Positions 53,552 through 63,308 of a stretch of DNA of 64,000 bases are shown here, piece after piece. Position numbers and translations under genes: made by a program. This DNA comes from Chloroflexota bacterium. GTDB lineage: Bacteria; Chloroflexota; Dehalococcoidia; SM23-28-2; RBG-16-64-32. The notes under the pieces were generated by a model. The model made no database searches and was not told the DNA's origin. It saw nothing but the letters and a program-made list of their open reading frames with translations. Position 1 is the stretch's first letter; each line of letters opens with the position of its first letter. The stretch covers positions 1-64,000 of the forward strand of contig JAJCYV010000016.1 of assembly GCA_029262695.1 (NCBI GenBank), given 5' to 3'.

Positions 53552-54784
53552 ATGGCCACGCTCCTGATCCACGGCGCCACGCTGATCGATGGCACCGGCG
53601 CCGACCCGAAGCCCGGCGTCTCCGTGCGCGCCGAGGACGGGCGCATCACCCGCATCGCCCCGAAGGACGCCTTCGAGGAGAGCGACAGCACGGTCATCGA
53701 CGCCGGCGGGCGCTACCTGCTCCCCGGCCTGACGGACGCGCACCTGCACCTCGGACTGACCGAGGGCAACGGCCAGATCACGCGGCCGCTCTCCGCTTAC
53801 GCCGTCAAGGTGATTCGCTTCATCGAGGAGACGCTCGACCAGGGGTTCACGACCGTGCGCGACGCCGGCGGCCTCGATCCGTCGTGGGCGGGTGTCGTCG
53901 AACGGGGGATGGTCCGCGGGCCGCGAATCCTGCCCAGCGGCGCGTTCCTGTCGCAGACGGGCGGTCACGGCGACCCCCGCCCGGCGCACGTCGACGACAC
54001 CGAGTGGGGCATCGGCGGGCTGGTCGGCGGCGCTGTGCTCTGCGACGGCGCGGATGCGGTGCGCAAGGCCGCCCGCGACCAGCTCCGGCGCGGTGCGACC
54101 CAGCTCAAGGTGATGGCCTCCGGCGGCGCCGCCTCGCCGACGGACCCGATCGAGGCGACGCAGTTCACGGTCGATGAGCTGCGCGCCGCCGTAGAGGAAG
54201 CGCGCGCCCGCAACACCTACGTGCTCGCCCACGCCTATCACGCGAAGAGCATCGCTAACTGCGTCGAGGCTGGAGTGCACAGCATCGAGCACGGCAACCT
54301 GCTGGACGAAGAGACGGCGCAGGCGATGGCGAAGGCCGGTGCGTTCCTCGTGCCGACGATGATCACCTACGACGTCCTCGATAAGATGGGCGGCCAGCTA
54401 GGCCTCTCGAAGTTCCAGCAGGAAAAGGTGCGCCTCGTCGCCGCCGGCGCGCAGGAGTCGGTGCGGATAGCACACGAGGCGGGCGTGCGCATCGCGGCCG
54501 GTTCGGACCTGCTCGGCCCGATGATGGCGCAGAAGGCGCGCGAGTTCGTCCTCAAGGCAGAGGTCGTCGGCCCGATGGCGGCGATCGTCTCAGCGACGAA
54601 GACGAACGCCGAGCTGTTCGGCATGGCGGACGTCATCGGCACGGTGGAGGAAGGCAAGCAGGCCGACCTCGTCGTCGTCGACGGCGACCCGCTCAACGAC
54701 ATCGCCGTCCTGGCCGACGCCGCGCGCATCCGCGCCGTCGTCAAAGAGGGCGAAGTCGTGAAGGACCTCGACGGCCCGGCTTAA
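53552..54784 (+). CDS. Amidohydrolase family protein (imidazolonepropionase/prolidase-like)
   Basis: 410 residues from ATG 53552. Metal-binding motifs of the amidohydrolase superfamily: LTDAHLHLG, the likely carboxylated Lys in TQLKVMASGG, LAHAYHAKSI, GVHSIEHGNLLDEE, and GSDLLGPM with the last Asp. IDAGGRYLLPGL and GKQADLVVVDGDPL belong to the small beta domain. Substrate unknown, but related enzymes cleave Xaa-Pro dipeptides or N-acyl amino acids. Confidence 0.9.
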   Translation: MATLLIHGATLIDGTGADPKPGVSVRAEDGRITRIAPKDAFEESDSTVIDAGGRYLLPGLTDAHLHLGLTEGNGQITRPLSAYAVKVIRFIEETLDQGFTTVRDAGGLDPSWAGVVERGMVRGPRILPSGAFLSQTGGHGDPRPAHVDDTEWGIGGLVGGAVLCDGADAVRKAARDQLRRGATQLKVMASGGAASPTDPIEATQFTVDELRAAVEEARARNTYVLAHAYHAKSIANCVEAGVHSIEHGNLLDEETAQAMAKAGAFLVPTMITYDVLDKMGGQLGLSKFQQEKVRLVAAGAQESVRIAHEAGVRIAAGSDLLGPMMAQKAREFVLKAEVVGPMAAIVSATKTNAELFGMADVIGTVEEGKQADLVVVDGDPLNDIAVLADAARIRAVVKEGEVVKDLDGPA

Positions 54785-54810
54785 GACCAGCGGGCCCTGG
54801 CGAAATCGTG

Positions 54811-54840
54811 TAGAATTCTCGCAATACGCAGAATTTTCGC
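54811..54840 (+). promoter_or_regulatory. TAGAAT -10 box overlapped by AGAATTyTCGC direct repeats
   Basis: AGAATTCTCGC (54812-54822) and AGAATTTTCGC (54830-54840) are direct repeats 18 bp apart. The first overlaps a TAGAAT -10-like box (54811-54816). The ribosome binding site AAGGAG lies downstream, before ATG 54865. Operator-like arrangement for the cyclase gene. Confidence 0.35.
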
Positions 54841-54864
54841 GATTCACAGAAGGAGATCCCGTAC

Positions 54865-55275
54865 ATGGCAGACGTAAAGGCACTGACGCGCCGCTTCTAT
54901 GACGAAGTGGTGAACGCCCACAACCTCGACGCTCTTGAGGGGTTGATTTCACCCGACTTCGTCGAGCACGAGGGGTTCCCGGGGATGCCGAACGACGCAT
55001 CAGCCGTCAAGGGGTTCTTCGGGATGATGTTCGAAGCGTTCCCTGACCTGCACATCGAAGCGATCGACCTGATCGCCGAAGGCGACAAGGTGGTGACGCG
55101 CTGCACGATGTCCGGCACGCACAAGGGGACGTTCATGGACATCCCGGCGACGGGCAAGCGCTTCGAGATCGCTGCGATCGACATCATCCGCTACGAGGGC
55201 GAGCTGGCGGCCGAGCACTGGGGCGTCACAGACCAGATGGCGATGATGCAGCAGCTCGGCGTCATCCCGGCGTAA
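54865..55275 (+). CDS. SnoaL-like polyketide cyclase/ester cyclase family protein
   Basis: 136 residues. VKALTRRFYDEVVNAHNLDALEGLISPDFVEHEGFPG, FPDLHIEAIDLIAEGDKVVTRCTMSGTHKGTFMDIPATGK and EHWGVTDQMAMMQQLGVIP match the cone-shaped SnoaL/NTF2-like family. Only the fold is safe; many family members are not cyclases. Strong ribosome binding site. Confidence 0.85.
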   Translation: MADVKALTRRFYDEVVNAHNLDALEGLISPDFVEHEGFPGMPNDASAVKGFFGMMFEAFPDLHIEAIDLIAEGDKVVTRCTMSGTHKGTFMDIPATGKRFEIAAIDIIRYEGELAAEHWGVTDQMAMMQQLGVIPA

Positions 55276-55296
55276 GGGCGCCGCGCGCTGCGCCCT

Positions 55297-55369
55297 TGGG
55301 CGACCGCCGGTCGCCCCTACCCGGTGGTGCCAACCGACCTGCCGGCGTAGGGGCGAGTGGCACTCGCCC
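55297..55369. repeat. REP-like palindrome pair, family A (BIME-like)
   Basis: GGGCGACCGCCGGTCGCCCC-TAC (55298-55320) and GTAGGGGCGAGTGGCACTCG-CCC (55347-55369) are inverted copies of the palindromes flanking RAYT 1. They are 26 bp apart between the cyclase and acyl-CoA dehydrogenase genes. No RAYT gene is nearby, so they were probably dispersed by the one at 15588. Confidence 0.8.
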
Positions 55370-55436
55370 GGTCGCGCCCGACTACGCCGACTGGCGTCCT
55401 CGTGTAGAATGGGCGCGTTCGAGAAGGAGACGCCCC

Positions 55437-56612
55437 ATGGACTACCGCTTTACGCCCGAAGAAGAAGCTTTCCGCACCGAGATCCGCGAGTTCCTGAAAG
55501 TGGAGTTGCCGCCTGATCGCGAGGAGGGTGAGGAGGAGGAGGGCGACGAAGGCTGGGAGTTCCGCCGGCAGTTCCACAAGAAGCTGGCGGCGCGCGGCTG
55601 GCTGGTGCCGCACTGGCCAAAGCAGTACGGCGGCAACGACTTGGGGATCATGGAGCAGGTCCTCATGCGCGAGGAGATGGGCTACGCGCGGGCGCCGCTG
55701 CTCGACATCTTCGGCGTGAACATGATCGGGCCCGTGCTGATGATGTACGGCTCGGAGGAGCAGAAGAAACAACACCTGCCGGGCATCGCCTCGGGCGAGG
55801 TGATGTGGTGCCAGGGGTACTCGGAGCCGGAGTCGGGGTCGGATCTCGCCTCCTTGCAGATGCGCGCGGTGCGGGACGGCGACGACTACGTGGTCAACGG
55901 GCAGAAGATCTGGACGTCGAACGCGCACCGGGCGGACTGGATCTTCATGCTGGCGCGAACGGACCCGGACGCGCCGAAGCACAAGGGGATCAGCTTCCTG
56001 CTGGCGGAGATGGACGCGCCCGGCATCACGACACGGCCGCTGATCAACCTGGCGGGCCAGCACGGCTTCAACGAGGTGTTCTTCGAGGACGTTCGCGTTC
56101 CGGTGAAGAACCTGGTGGCCGAGGAGAACCGCGGCTGGTACGTCGGTGCGGCGCTGCTGGACTTCGAGCGCTCGGGGATCGGCAGCAGCGCAGCTGTGCG
56201 CCGCAATCTGGATGACCTGCTCGGCTACGTGCGGGAATCGGCGGGCGACGGTGGGGCTGGGCGCGACGGGACCGCGCGCCACAAGCTGGCGGAGCTGGTG
56301 ATCGAGACGGACGTGGGACGCTATCTCAGCTACCGCGTGGCGTCGATGCAGATGCGGGGAGAGGTGCCGAACTACGAGGCGTCTGTCGCCAAGAGCTACC
56401 TCTCAGAACTGAGCCAGCGAGTGGCCGGCGCAGGCGTGAACATCGTGGGCCTGGCGGGCCAGGTGCGCCCGGAGTCTCCGAAGTGGGCGAAGCTGCAGGG
56501 GCGGCTGACGCTGCAGTACATGGTGGCGCTGGGCCAGACGATCGCCGGCGGCACAACGGAGATCCAGAAGGGGATCATCGCGACCCGCGGCCTCGGCCTC
56601 CCCCGCGGGTAA
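55437..56612 (+). CDS. Acyl-CoA dehydrogenase
   Basis: 391 residues from ATG 55437 (AAGGAG upstream); the longer reading runs through the REP pair. FAD enzyme of fatty acid oxidation: LPHWPKQYGGNDLGIMEQVLMREEM, MWCQGYSEPESGSDLASLQM, YVVNGQKIWTSNAH, DFERSGIG and the C-terminal AGGTTEIQKGIIATRGLGLPR. FadE-like long form with the usual ACAD fold. The Glu in DFER aligns with the catalytic-Glu region of isovaleryl-CoA-type enzymes (inferred). Confidence 0.94.
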   Translation: MDYRFTPEEEAFRTEIREFLKVELPPDREEGEEEEGDEGWEFRRQFHKKLAARGWLVPHWPKQYGGNDLGIMEQVLMREEMGYARAPLLDIFGVNMIGPVLMMYGSEEQKKQHLPGIASGEVMWCQGYSEPESGSDLASLQMRAVRDGDDYVVNGQKIWTSNAHRADWIFMLARTDPDAPKHKGISFLLAEMDAPGITTRPLINLAGQHGFNEVFFEDVRVPVKNLVAEENRGWYVGAALLDFERSGIGSSAAVRRNLDDLLGYVRESAGDGGAGRDGTARHKLAELVIETDVGRYLSYRVASMQMRGEVPNYEASVAKSYLSELSQRVAGAGVNIVGLAGQVRPESPKWAKLQGRLTLQYMVALGQTIAGGTTEIQKGIIATRGLGLPRG

Positions 56613-56764
56613 GGCGCTGCCCGATTGAAGGGCGCACGCGCGGGCGTATGATCTGGGCAGGCTCAGGGATACACCGAGTACCCATCCTGTGTTGTGTGGT
56701 GTGGGAACTTGGGGAGTACAATCGCGGCATCTGCAAGCGCTCTTAGCGCGAAGAGGGGGTTCTC

Positions 56765-58570
56765 GTGTCTACCGATATTCTGCGATCTGCAACAGCCGAG
56801 CCGAATCTAGTCCGCATTCGGTGGGCCTTAAGACTCGCCATCTTTTCGCTCGCGCTTTGCGCAATGGTCCTTGGAGCGTCAAGCACTGGAAGCTCTCTGG
56901 CGGCGACTCCCTTGCCGTCCTTCGGTGATGGCTCAGACGGCAATCGGGCGGTAGCTGGGACACAAACGTTCGACGATGTTCGCACGCCGCTGTCCAGCGA
57001 TGCAGCATGGGGTCAGCCCGTCGTCCCAGTCGTTTCGACCGCCGGCCTCGCTGCGGGTCAAGAGGTGCTGATAATGCAGATGCAGGGAACCGGTGGGTTG
57101 TATGAATTCGGTACGATCCAGAGCGTTGGCGGCGGCTCCGTTACCCTGACGACGAACCTCGCTAGTGCTTACTACGTCGGCGGCAACGCGAAGGCCCAGC
57201 TACTCCGCGTCGGCAATTATCAGGATCTTACGGTGTTGGGCGGTGGGGTCATCACCGCGCATCCGTGGGACGGAAGTACCGGCGGGGTCGTTGCGTTCAG
57301 GGTAAGTGGCGTGCTGACCGTGGCTGCCAGCGGTGTCATATCAGTCAACGAACAGGGCTACCGAGGCGCGCCTACCAATACGACGGGTTATGGAGGAACT
57401 CAAGGCGAGGGCCAGACTTCGCCTGGAATTCAGTCTACGAGCGCCAATGGCACGGGAGGAGGTGGCGGCTGCTCTCAGGGATTTGGGAACCCAGCAGGAG
57501 GTGGCGGCGGTGGCTATGGTACCACGGGGACGACGGGCAATCCTGGCAACAACAACAACTGCGACGTAGGCGGTGCTGGCGGTGGGACGGCTGGCCTCGC
57601 GGACCTGTCATCAGTCGCACTGTTTGGTGGGGGTGCGGGCTCAGGGGGTGCCAAAGCCGATTGCGGCTGCCCCGGGGGGTATGGAGGCACGGGCGGAGGC
57701 ACAATACTGGCGTTCGCCAGTGTGGCGAATATCAACGGGACGATCAGTGCGAATGGCAGTGATGGCGCCCAAGGATCAGGATCAAACCTAAGCGCGAACG
57801 GCGGAGGCGGCGCTGGCGGTTCGATACGACTGGTCGTTGGAAGCGGCAGTACATCCACGCCGCTGAGCGCCACGTTCGGCTCGGGTGCCATATATGGTGG
57901 TGGCTCCTCGCAGGACGGTGGCAATGGCGGGTCTGGGCGAATCCACGTGCAGTACTGTGAGAGCTTCACCGGCACCTCTAATCCGCCTGCCAACGTCGAG
58001 GCGTTGGCTTGCACACCACCAGATGACGATGCGGACGGCGTTCCTAATGACTCCGACAACTGCCCGTCCACGCCGAACCCCGGCCAGGAGAACAACGTCC
58101 ATCCGGGGACGCCCGCCGGCGACCACTGCGAAGACCCGGAGCCGGACAGTGTTTTCGACATCATCGACAACTGCCCGGACGTAGCCAACGGAGGCCAAGA
58201 GAACACCGACGGCGACCAGTGGGGTGATGCCTGCGAGACAGCGGATTGCATCGCGGTACCGACGCTCTGGGCGACGCCTCCGGGCGACGGCGACTGCGAC
58301 GGATGGACCACAACGGTCGAGAACTTCATCGGTACCGACCCGCTCGACGCGTGTGGCCCCCCTGCGGACGTGTGGCCGGTGGACATCGACGACAACCAGG
58401 TCGTGACGATTGCTGACGTGGGCTTCTACGTTACGATACTGAACGAGGTTGGGCCGAACCCGCCGAACCCGAACTACCTGGTGCGATTCGACTTGAACAT
58501 GGACGTCAAGATCACGATCGCTGATGTGGGGTTCTTCGTCACGTTCCTGAACAAGTCCTGCACACCCTAG
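56765..58570 (+). CDS. Secreted Gly-rich protein with TSP3 repeats and dockerin-like C-terminus
   Basis: 601 residues from GTG 56765. Signal-like segment WALRLAIFSLALCAMVLG. Residues about 60-200 look like a beta-solenoid or beta-sandwich (VLIMQMQGTGGLYEFGTIQ). A long Gly-rich tract (GGGGGCSQGFGNPAGGGGGG) spans about 200-380. Then thrombospondin type 3-like calcium repeats, DADGVPNDSDNCPSTPNPGQ and DSVFDIIDNCPDVANGGQE, and a final pair of EF-hand/dockerin-like motifs, DIDDNQVVTIADVGF and DLNMDVKITIADVGF. Likely an extracellular calcium-binding adhesin or matrix protein. A TACAAT box at 56716-56721 may be its promoter. Confidence 0.8.
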   Translation: MSTDILRSATAEPNLVRIRWALRLAIFSLALCAMVLGASSTGSSLAATPLPSFGDGSDGNRAVAGTQTFDDVRTPLSSDAAWGQPVVPVVSTAGLAAGQEVLIMQMQGTGGLYEFGTIQSVGGGSVTLTTNLASAYYVGGNAKAQLLRVGNYQDLTVLGGGVITAHPWDGSTGGVVAFRVSGVLTVAASGVISVNEQGYRGAPTNTTGYGGTQGEGQTSPGIQSTSANGTGGGGGCSQGFGNPAGGGGGGYGTTGTTGNPGNNNNCDVGGAGGGTAGLADLSSVALFGGGAGSGGAKADCGCPGGYGGTGGGTILAFASVANINGTISANGSDGAQGSGSNLSANGGGGAGGSIRLVVGSGSTSTPLSATFGSGAIYGGGSSQDGGNGGSGRIHVQYCESFTGTSNPPANVEALACTPPDDDADGVPNDSDNCPSTPNPGQENNVHPGTPAGDHCEDPEPDSVFDIIDNCPDVANGGQENTDGDQWGDACETADCIAVPTLWATPPGDGDCDGWTTTVENFIGTDPLDACGPPADVWPVDIDDNQVVTIADVGFYVTILNEVGPNPPNPNYLVRFDLNMDVKITIADVGFFVTFLNKSCTP

Positions 58571-58674
58571 CCGGCGCCCCTGCGACGTCTTCGGCTCAGG
58601 CCAGGCGGACAGCTCAACCCGCCCGAAGGGTAGCGTGCGTTGGCCCTGACGGTGCGCTATCCTCAGGGCGGATC

Positions 58675-58899
58675 ATGTCAGACGTGAAACGGCTCTACCG
58701 GAGCAGGAGCGAGCGCAAGCTGGCCGGCGTTTGCGGCGGCCTGGGGGAGTACCTGGAAGTCGACCCGACCGTGGCGCGCGTCGTCTACCTGCTCGGGACG
58801 ATGATGACCGGCTTCTTCCCCGGCATCTTCATCTACTTCGTGCTGGCCCTGATCATGCCTGAGGAGCCCCTCGGTCGCGACGACGGCGAAGCCAACTGA
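58675..58899 (+). CDS. PspC domain protein
   Basis: 74 residues. KRLYRSRSERKLAGVCGGLGEYLEVDPTVARVVYLLGT is the PspC motif, followed by one hydrophobic helix (FFPGIFIYFVLALIMP) and a short acidic tail. PspC-type proteins sense membrane or envelope stress. No other psp genes in the window. Confidence 0.93.
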   Translation: MSDVKRLYRSRSERKLAGVCGGLGEYLEVDPTVARVVYLLGTMMTGFFPGIFIYFVLALIMPEEPLGRDDGEAN

Positions 58900-58972
58900 C
58901 GCTCGTGCCCCGACTTGCTACTTTTGCACGTCAAGCACCCGCTTCGCCGGCTACGAGGTCAAGATGGCGGGA

Positions 58973-59012
58973 AGCCCCATATAGGGCGAGGCCCTACAGG
59001 ATGAAAGGGGCT
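58973..59012. other. Nested hairpin in the gap after the PspC gene
   Basis: AGCCCC (58973-58978) pairs with GGGGCT (59007-59012) and encloses AGGGC-GAG-GCCCT (58983-58995). It belongs to the 286-bp gap 58900-59185, which holds no other gene. A second stem at 59145-59172 (TCGCG..CGGCG / CGCCG..CGCGA) lies just before the next gene. No riboswitch class recognised. Confidence 0.4.
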
Positions 59013-59144
59013 GCGCCTGACTGATAGAGTGCCACTGCTTGCCTTTTTCGCACGAATCATGCTACGGTTCCGCCTTACCTGCGTCCCCTTGTAGCGGGAC
59101 CGGGCAGAGGGGCGGCGGAATCGTCCGCTCCATTGGGGGTAGCG

Positions 59145-59172
59145 TCGCGGACGGCGGCCTTCGCCGACGCGA
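59145..59172 (+). other. Leader hairpin before the LPxTG-type gene
   Basis: TCGCG-ga-CGGCG-loop-CGCCG-a-CGCGA, ending 13 bp before ATG 59186 and next to its GAGGAG ribosome binding site. It could shield translation initiation. Not matched to a known element. Confidence 0.4.
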
Positions 59173-59185
59173 ACGAGGAGTCAGC

Positions 59186-60739
59186 ATGAACATCAAGAAT
59201 AATCAGCATCGGGCGTTAACCTTGACAATGTACGCGGCCGCCGCGGGCCTCGCCGTACTGGCGGTTCTTGCGCTCACGGCGCGCTCGAATACACAGGCTG
59301 CTTCCTTCGGCGACGATCAGGTGTTCATTTCGGACTCCACCACTCTTCGGGTCTCCGATACGCTAACTCTGGCCCCGATCGCTGACGTCTCCGGCACGCT
59401 CAGCACGTCCGGCGGCTTCGACGACGGCGACGCTATGGTCGTCGACAGCGTAAACGAGCGGATCTTCGTCTCTGATCACGACTCCCAGTTCAACGTCTTC
59501 GACCCGGCTATTACCGAACTGTTCCCGAACTGGGCTCCTCTCGGCCTCGTAGAGCCCCTTGGGATCGAAGATCTGCCGAACGGCAAGCTGTTGATAACCG
59601 ATGAGGAGGACAGCACAGGCCTGTTCCGTCTCAACGGCGACCTGACCCTCGAGGGTTCCGCTTCCGGCACGTTTGGTTTCGACGGTGCCGAAGGCGTAGC
59701 CTATGACGCCGTCCACGACCGCATCTTCGTGGCCGACGAGGACGATGAAGATATCGAAATCTTCAACGGTACGACGCTGGCGCACATCGCGTCAGTCCCC
59801 TTCGATTGTTCCGGAGATGCGCCGTACTGGCTGGCCGCGGACGGCTCCTCCAACCGGCTGTTCGTGCTGGCCGACGGCCGTTGCCCGCTATCCGCCAATC
59901 CGAACTTCAACTACGGAATCCACGTCTTCAACATCACTGCGGGGGGCGACGGCCTCACGTTCGATCAGACCATCCTCGGGTCGCTGGGTGGCTCGTCTGA
60001 CTGCTACGGCGCCCTCGCCGTTAGCGAGAGTACCGACCGGCTCTTCGCCATCGACTACTGCTCTCCTGCGCTGGATCGCTCGGTGGCGGGGACGAACAGC
60101 GTCGTGGACGTATACAACACCTCGAATCTCGCTTCACTGGGCTCGGTGCCCGCGAGCCGCGCCGGCACTAACCCGCTCATGGTGTCCGTCGGCCACTTCG
60201 ACTCCATCGTGCCGACGCCGACGCCAAGTCCGACGCCGAGTCCGACGCCGAGTCCGACGCCCACGCCCAGCCCTACGCCCACGCCCAGCCCTACACCTAC
60301 GCCGAGTCCGACACCCACGCCCACGCCGAGCCCCACACCCACACCCACGCCAACGCTGGAACCGACGCTTGGCCCCACCTCAAGCCCGACGCCAACACCG
60401 ACCCCTACCGCCACCCCCACGCCAACTCCTACTGCTACCCCCACGCCAACTCCGACCGCCACCCCGACGCCGACTCCTACGCCAACACCGACGCCTGCCC
60501 TAACGCCAACACCCACCCCCACGCCAACTCTTGCACCAACCGCTACCCCGAGCCCGACGCCGTCGCCCTCGCCAACACCTTCCCCCACTGTGGCTGCGGC
60601 AGCGCTTCCGCCGACAGGTGGTGCACCAGGTTCAGGCAGCCTCGACCCTGTGATCCTCGGGTTGGGACTCGCCCTGGTACTCGGCGGGCTCTGGCTGGGC
60701 TTCTGGTCCCGGACTAGCCCGGCGGCACGTCGCCGCTAG
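59186..60739 (+). CDS. LPxTG-type surface protein with Pro-Thr repeat linker
   Basis: 517 residues from ATG 59186. Signal peptide [20 protein letters not shown]. Residues about 40-340 form a beta-propeller-like domain with recurrent motifs such as [13 protein letters not shown] and [13 protein letters not shown] long PTPSPTPTP linker (about 345-465) follows. The C-terminus is LPPTGG, a hydrophobic helix ([19 protein letters not shown]) and RRR, the layout of a sortase anchor. No sortase is in the window. Probably displayed on the cell surface. Confidence 0.8.
   Translation: MNIKNNQHRALTLTMYAAAAGLAVLAVLALTARSNTQAASFGDDQVFISDSTTLRVSDTLTLAPIADVSGTLSTSGGFDDGDAMVVDSVNERIFVSDHDSQFNVFDPAITELFPNWAPLGLVEPLGIEDLPNGKLLITDEEDSTGLFRLNGDLTLEGSASGTFGFDGAEGVAYDAVHDRIFVADEDDEDIEIFNGTTLAHIASVPFDCSGDAPYWLAADGSSNRLFVLADGRCPLSANPNFNYGIHVFNITAGGDGLTFDQTILGSLGGSSDCYGALAVSESTDRLFAIDYCSPALDRSVAGTNSVVDVYNTSNLASLGSVPASRAGTNPLMVSVGHFDSIVPTPTPSPTPSPTPSPTPTPSPTPTPSPTPTPSPTPTPTPSPTPTPTPTLEPTLGPTSSPTPTPTPTATPTPTPTATPTPTPTATPTPTPTPTPTPALTPTPTPTPTLAPTATPSPTPSPSPTPSPTVAAAALPPTGGAPGSGSLDPVILGLGLALVLGGLWLGFWSRTSPAARRR
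60213..60590 (+). repeat. Low-complexity tandem repeat encoding the Pro-Thr linker
   Basis: Runs of CCNACN hexamers (for example GTCCGACGCCGA and CCCACGCCCA units) inside the LPxTG-type gene. Similar but shorter tracts encode linkers in the genes at 2574, 31021, 32924 and 35029. The array is prone to slippage, so its length may vary between strains. Confidence 0.8.
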
Positions 60740-60839
60740 ACGTTACCGCAAGCCCCGCACACGCTTGCACCTTACGTACGCGTCATGGTATCTTCCGCTC
60801 GGCCTGCGCCCCCAATAGTGGGGCCGGCTGGAGGCACCC

Positions 60840-62018
<1,179 letters not shown>

Positions 62019-62044
62019 AGACGGCAAACGGAGGAGGACGCCCC

Positions 62045-63175
62045 ATGGATCTGGGTCTAGACGAACAGCAGGAGATGCTGAAGAACTTTGCACGGGACTT
62101 CCTGGAGAAGGAATGCCCGGAGAGTCTCGTACGAGAGATGGAAGAGGACGAGCAGGGATACTCGCCAGACCTCTGGAAGAAGATGGCCGAACAGGGCTGG
62201 ATGGGCCTGATCATCCCGGAGGACCAGGGCGGTGCGGGGATGTCCCTCTGCGAGCTGGTCGTGCTCCTGGAGGAGTTCGGCCGGGCGCTCGTACCGGGGC
62301 CGTTCATCAGCACCGTCGTCCTCGGCGCCGTGCCGATCATGGAGGCCGGTACGGATGAGCAAAAGGCGAACTACCTGCCGAAGATCGCCGCCGGCGAAAC
62401 GATCATGACGATGGCCCTGACCGAGCCTTCCGCCAAGTGGACCGCCGACGGCGTGACGCTGGAGGCGAAGAAGGACGGCGGCGACTACGTCCTCAACGGC
62501 ACGAAGCTCTTCGTCCCCGACGCCCACGTCACCGACCACATGGTCGTGGCCGCGCGCACGGGCGGCAGTGGCGACGACGGCGTCACGCTGTTCATCGTCG
62601 ACTCCAAGTCGGACGGCATCAAGTTCGAGCAGTTGAGGACGATCGCCGCCGACAAGCAGTGCGAAGTCGTGTTCGACAACGTCAAGGTCTCCGCGGCCAG
62701 CATCCTCGGGGCCGAAGGCAAGGGCTGGGAGATCGTCGAGAAGGTGTCGAAGGTCGCCACTGTGGCCGCCTGCGCCTACCTCGTTGGCCTCTCGCAGATG
62801 GACTTCGACGCCACGCTCAACTACGCCAAGGAGCGCGTACAGTTCGGCCGGCCGATCGGCTCATTCCAGGCGATCCAGCACAAGCTCGCCGACGCCATCA
62901 TCGACGTCGACGGCTCGCGCTTCATCACGTACAAGGCCGCCTGGAGCTTGACCGAGGGCGAAGACGACGCCGACCTGATGATCTCGATGGCCAAGGCCTG
63001 GGCTTCCGACGCCAGCCGCCGCGTGGTGGCGCACGGCCAGCAGATCCACGGCGGTATCGGCTTCACGAAAGAGTACAAGATCCAGCTCTACTTCCGTCGC
63101 CAGAAGTGGATGGAGCTGATGTGGGGCGACGCGGACTACCACCGCGAAAAGGTCGCCCAACTAATGGAAGTCTAG
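62045..63175 (+). CDS. Acyl-CoA dehydrogenase, subunit-like member 2
   Basis: 376 residues. LIIPEDQGGAGMSLCELVVLLEEFGRAL, ALTEPSAKWTADGV, YVLNGTKLFVPDAHV and HGGIGFTKEYKIQLYFRRQKW define the ACAD fold. It lacks the DFER segment of its upstream neighbour, with CAYLVGLSQMDFD at the corresponding helix, so it may be the non-catalytic half of a heteromeric pair. ATG preceded by GGAGGA. Ends just before a strong palindromic terminator. Confidence 0.92.
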   Translation: MDLGLDEQQEMLKNFARDFLEKECPESLVREMEEDEQGYSPDLWKKMAEQGWMGLIIPEDQGGAGMSLCELVVLLEEFGRALVPGPFISTVVLGAVPIMEAGTDEQKANYLPKIAAGETIMTMALTEPSAKWTADGVTLEAKKDGGDYVLNGTKLFVPDAHVTDHMVVAARTGGSGDDGVTLFIVDSKSDGIKFEQLRTIAADKQCEVVFDNVKVSAASILGAEGKGWEIVEKVSKVATVAACAYLVGLSQMDFDATLNYAKERVQFGRPIGSFQAIQHKLADAIIDVDGSRFITYKAAWSLTEGEDDADLMISMAKAWASDASRRVVAHGQQIHGGIGFTKEYKIQLYFRRQKWMELMWGDADYHREKVAQLMEV

Positions 63176-63199
63176 CCAGACCCGAATTCGCAAGGCGTA

Positions 63200-63227
63200 A
63201 AGACGCGGGCCACGTGGCCCGCGTCTT
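63200..63227. terminator. Perfect 28-bp palindrome between the dehydrogenase pair and dnaJ
   Basis: AAGACGCGGGCC-ACGT-GGCCCGCGTCTT: 12-bp arms around ACGT, so it works equally on both strands. There is no long T-run. It probably ends the dehydrogenase transcript. Confidence 0.6.
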
Positions 63228-63291
63228 CGTCTAAGCGGCGCGCCCGGGAGCTGTACAAAGGCGTCCGTTCACTGTTCCTACGGAGTCGCGC

Positions 63292-63308
63292 TGATACAAT
63301 GTCTTTTG
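63292..63308 (+). promoter_or_regulatory. Extended -10 promoter predicting a leaderless dnaJ mRNA
   Basis: TGATACAAT (63292-63300) is an extended -10 element. The expected transcript start (about 63307-63308) coincides with GTG 63308. An in-frame ATG at 63299 overlaps the -10 box and so is a poorer start. No ribosome binding site is present. Confidence 0.5.

Noticed and set aside
52928-54292. 454-codon minus-strand frame
   Set aside because: Only the last 181 codons (from 53473) make a sensible protein with a lipobox; the rest is antisense to the amidohydrolase.
59031-59037. GCCACTG motif as part of a cobalamin riboswitch
   Set aside because: The other conserved blocks of that riboswitch are missing, and the downstream gene is a surface protein.
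60213-60590. Regular short repeats that could suggest a CRISPR array
   Set aside because: The repeats are hexamer-based, in frame, and encode a Pro-Thr linker; there are no unique spacers.
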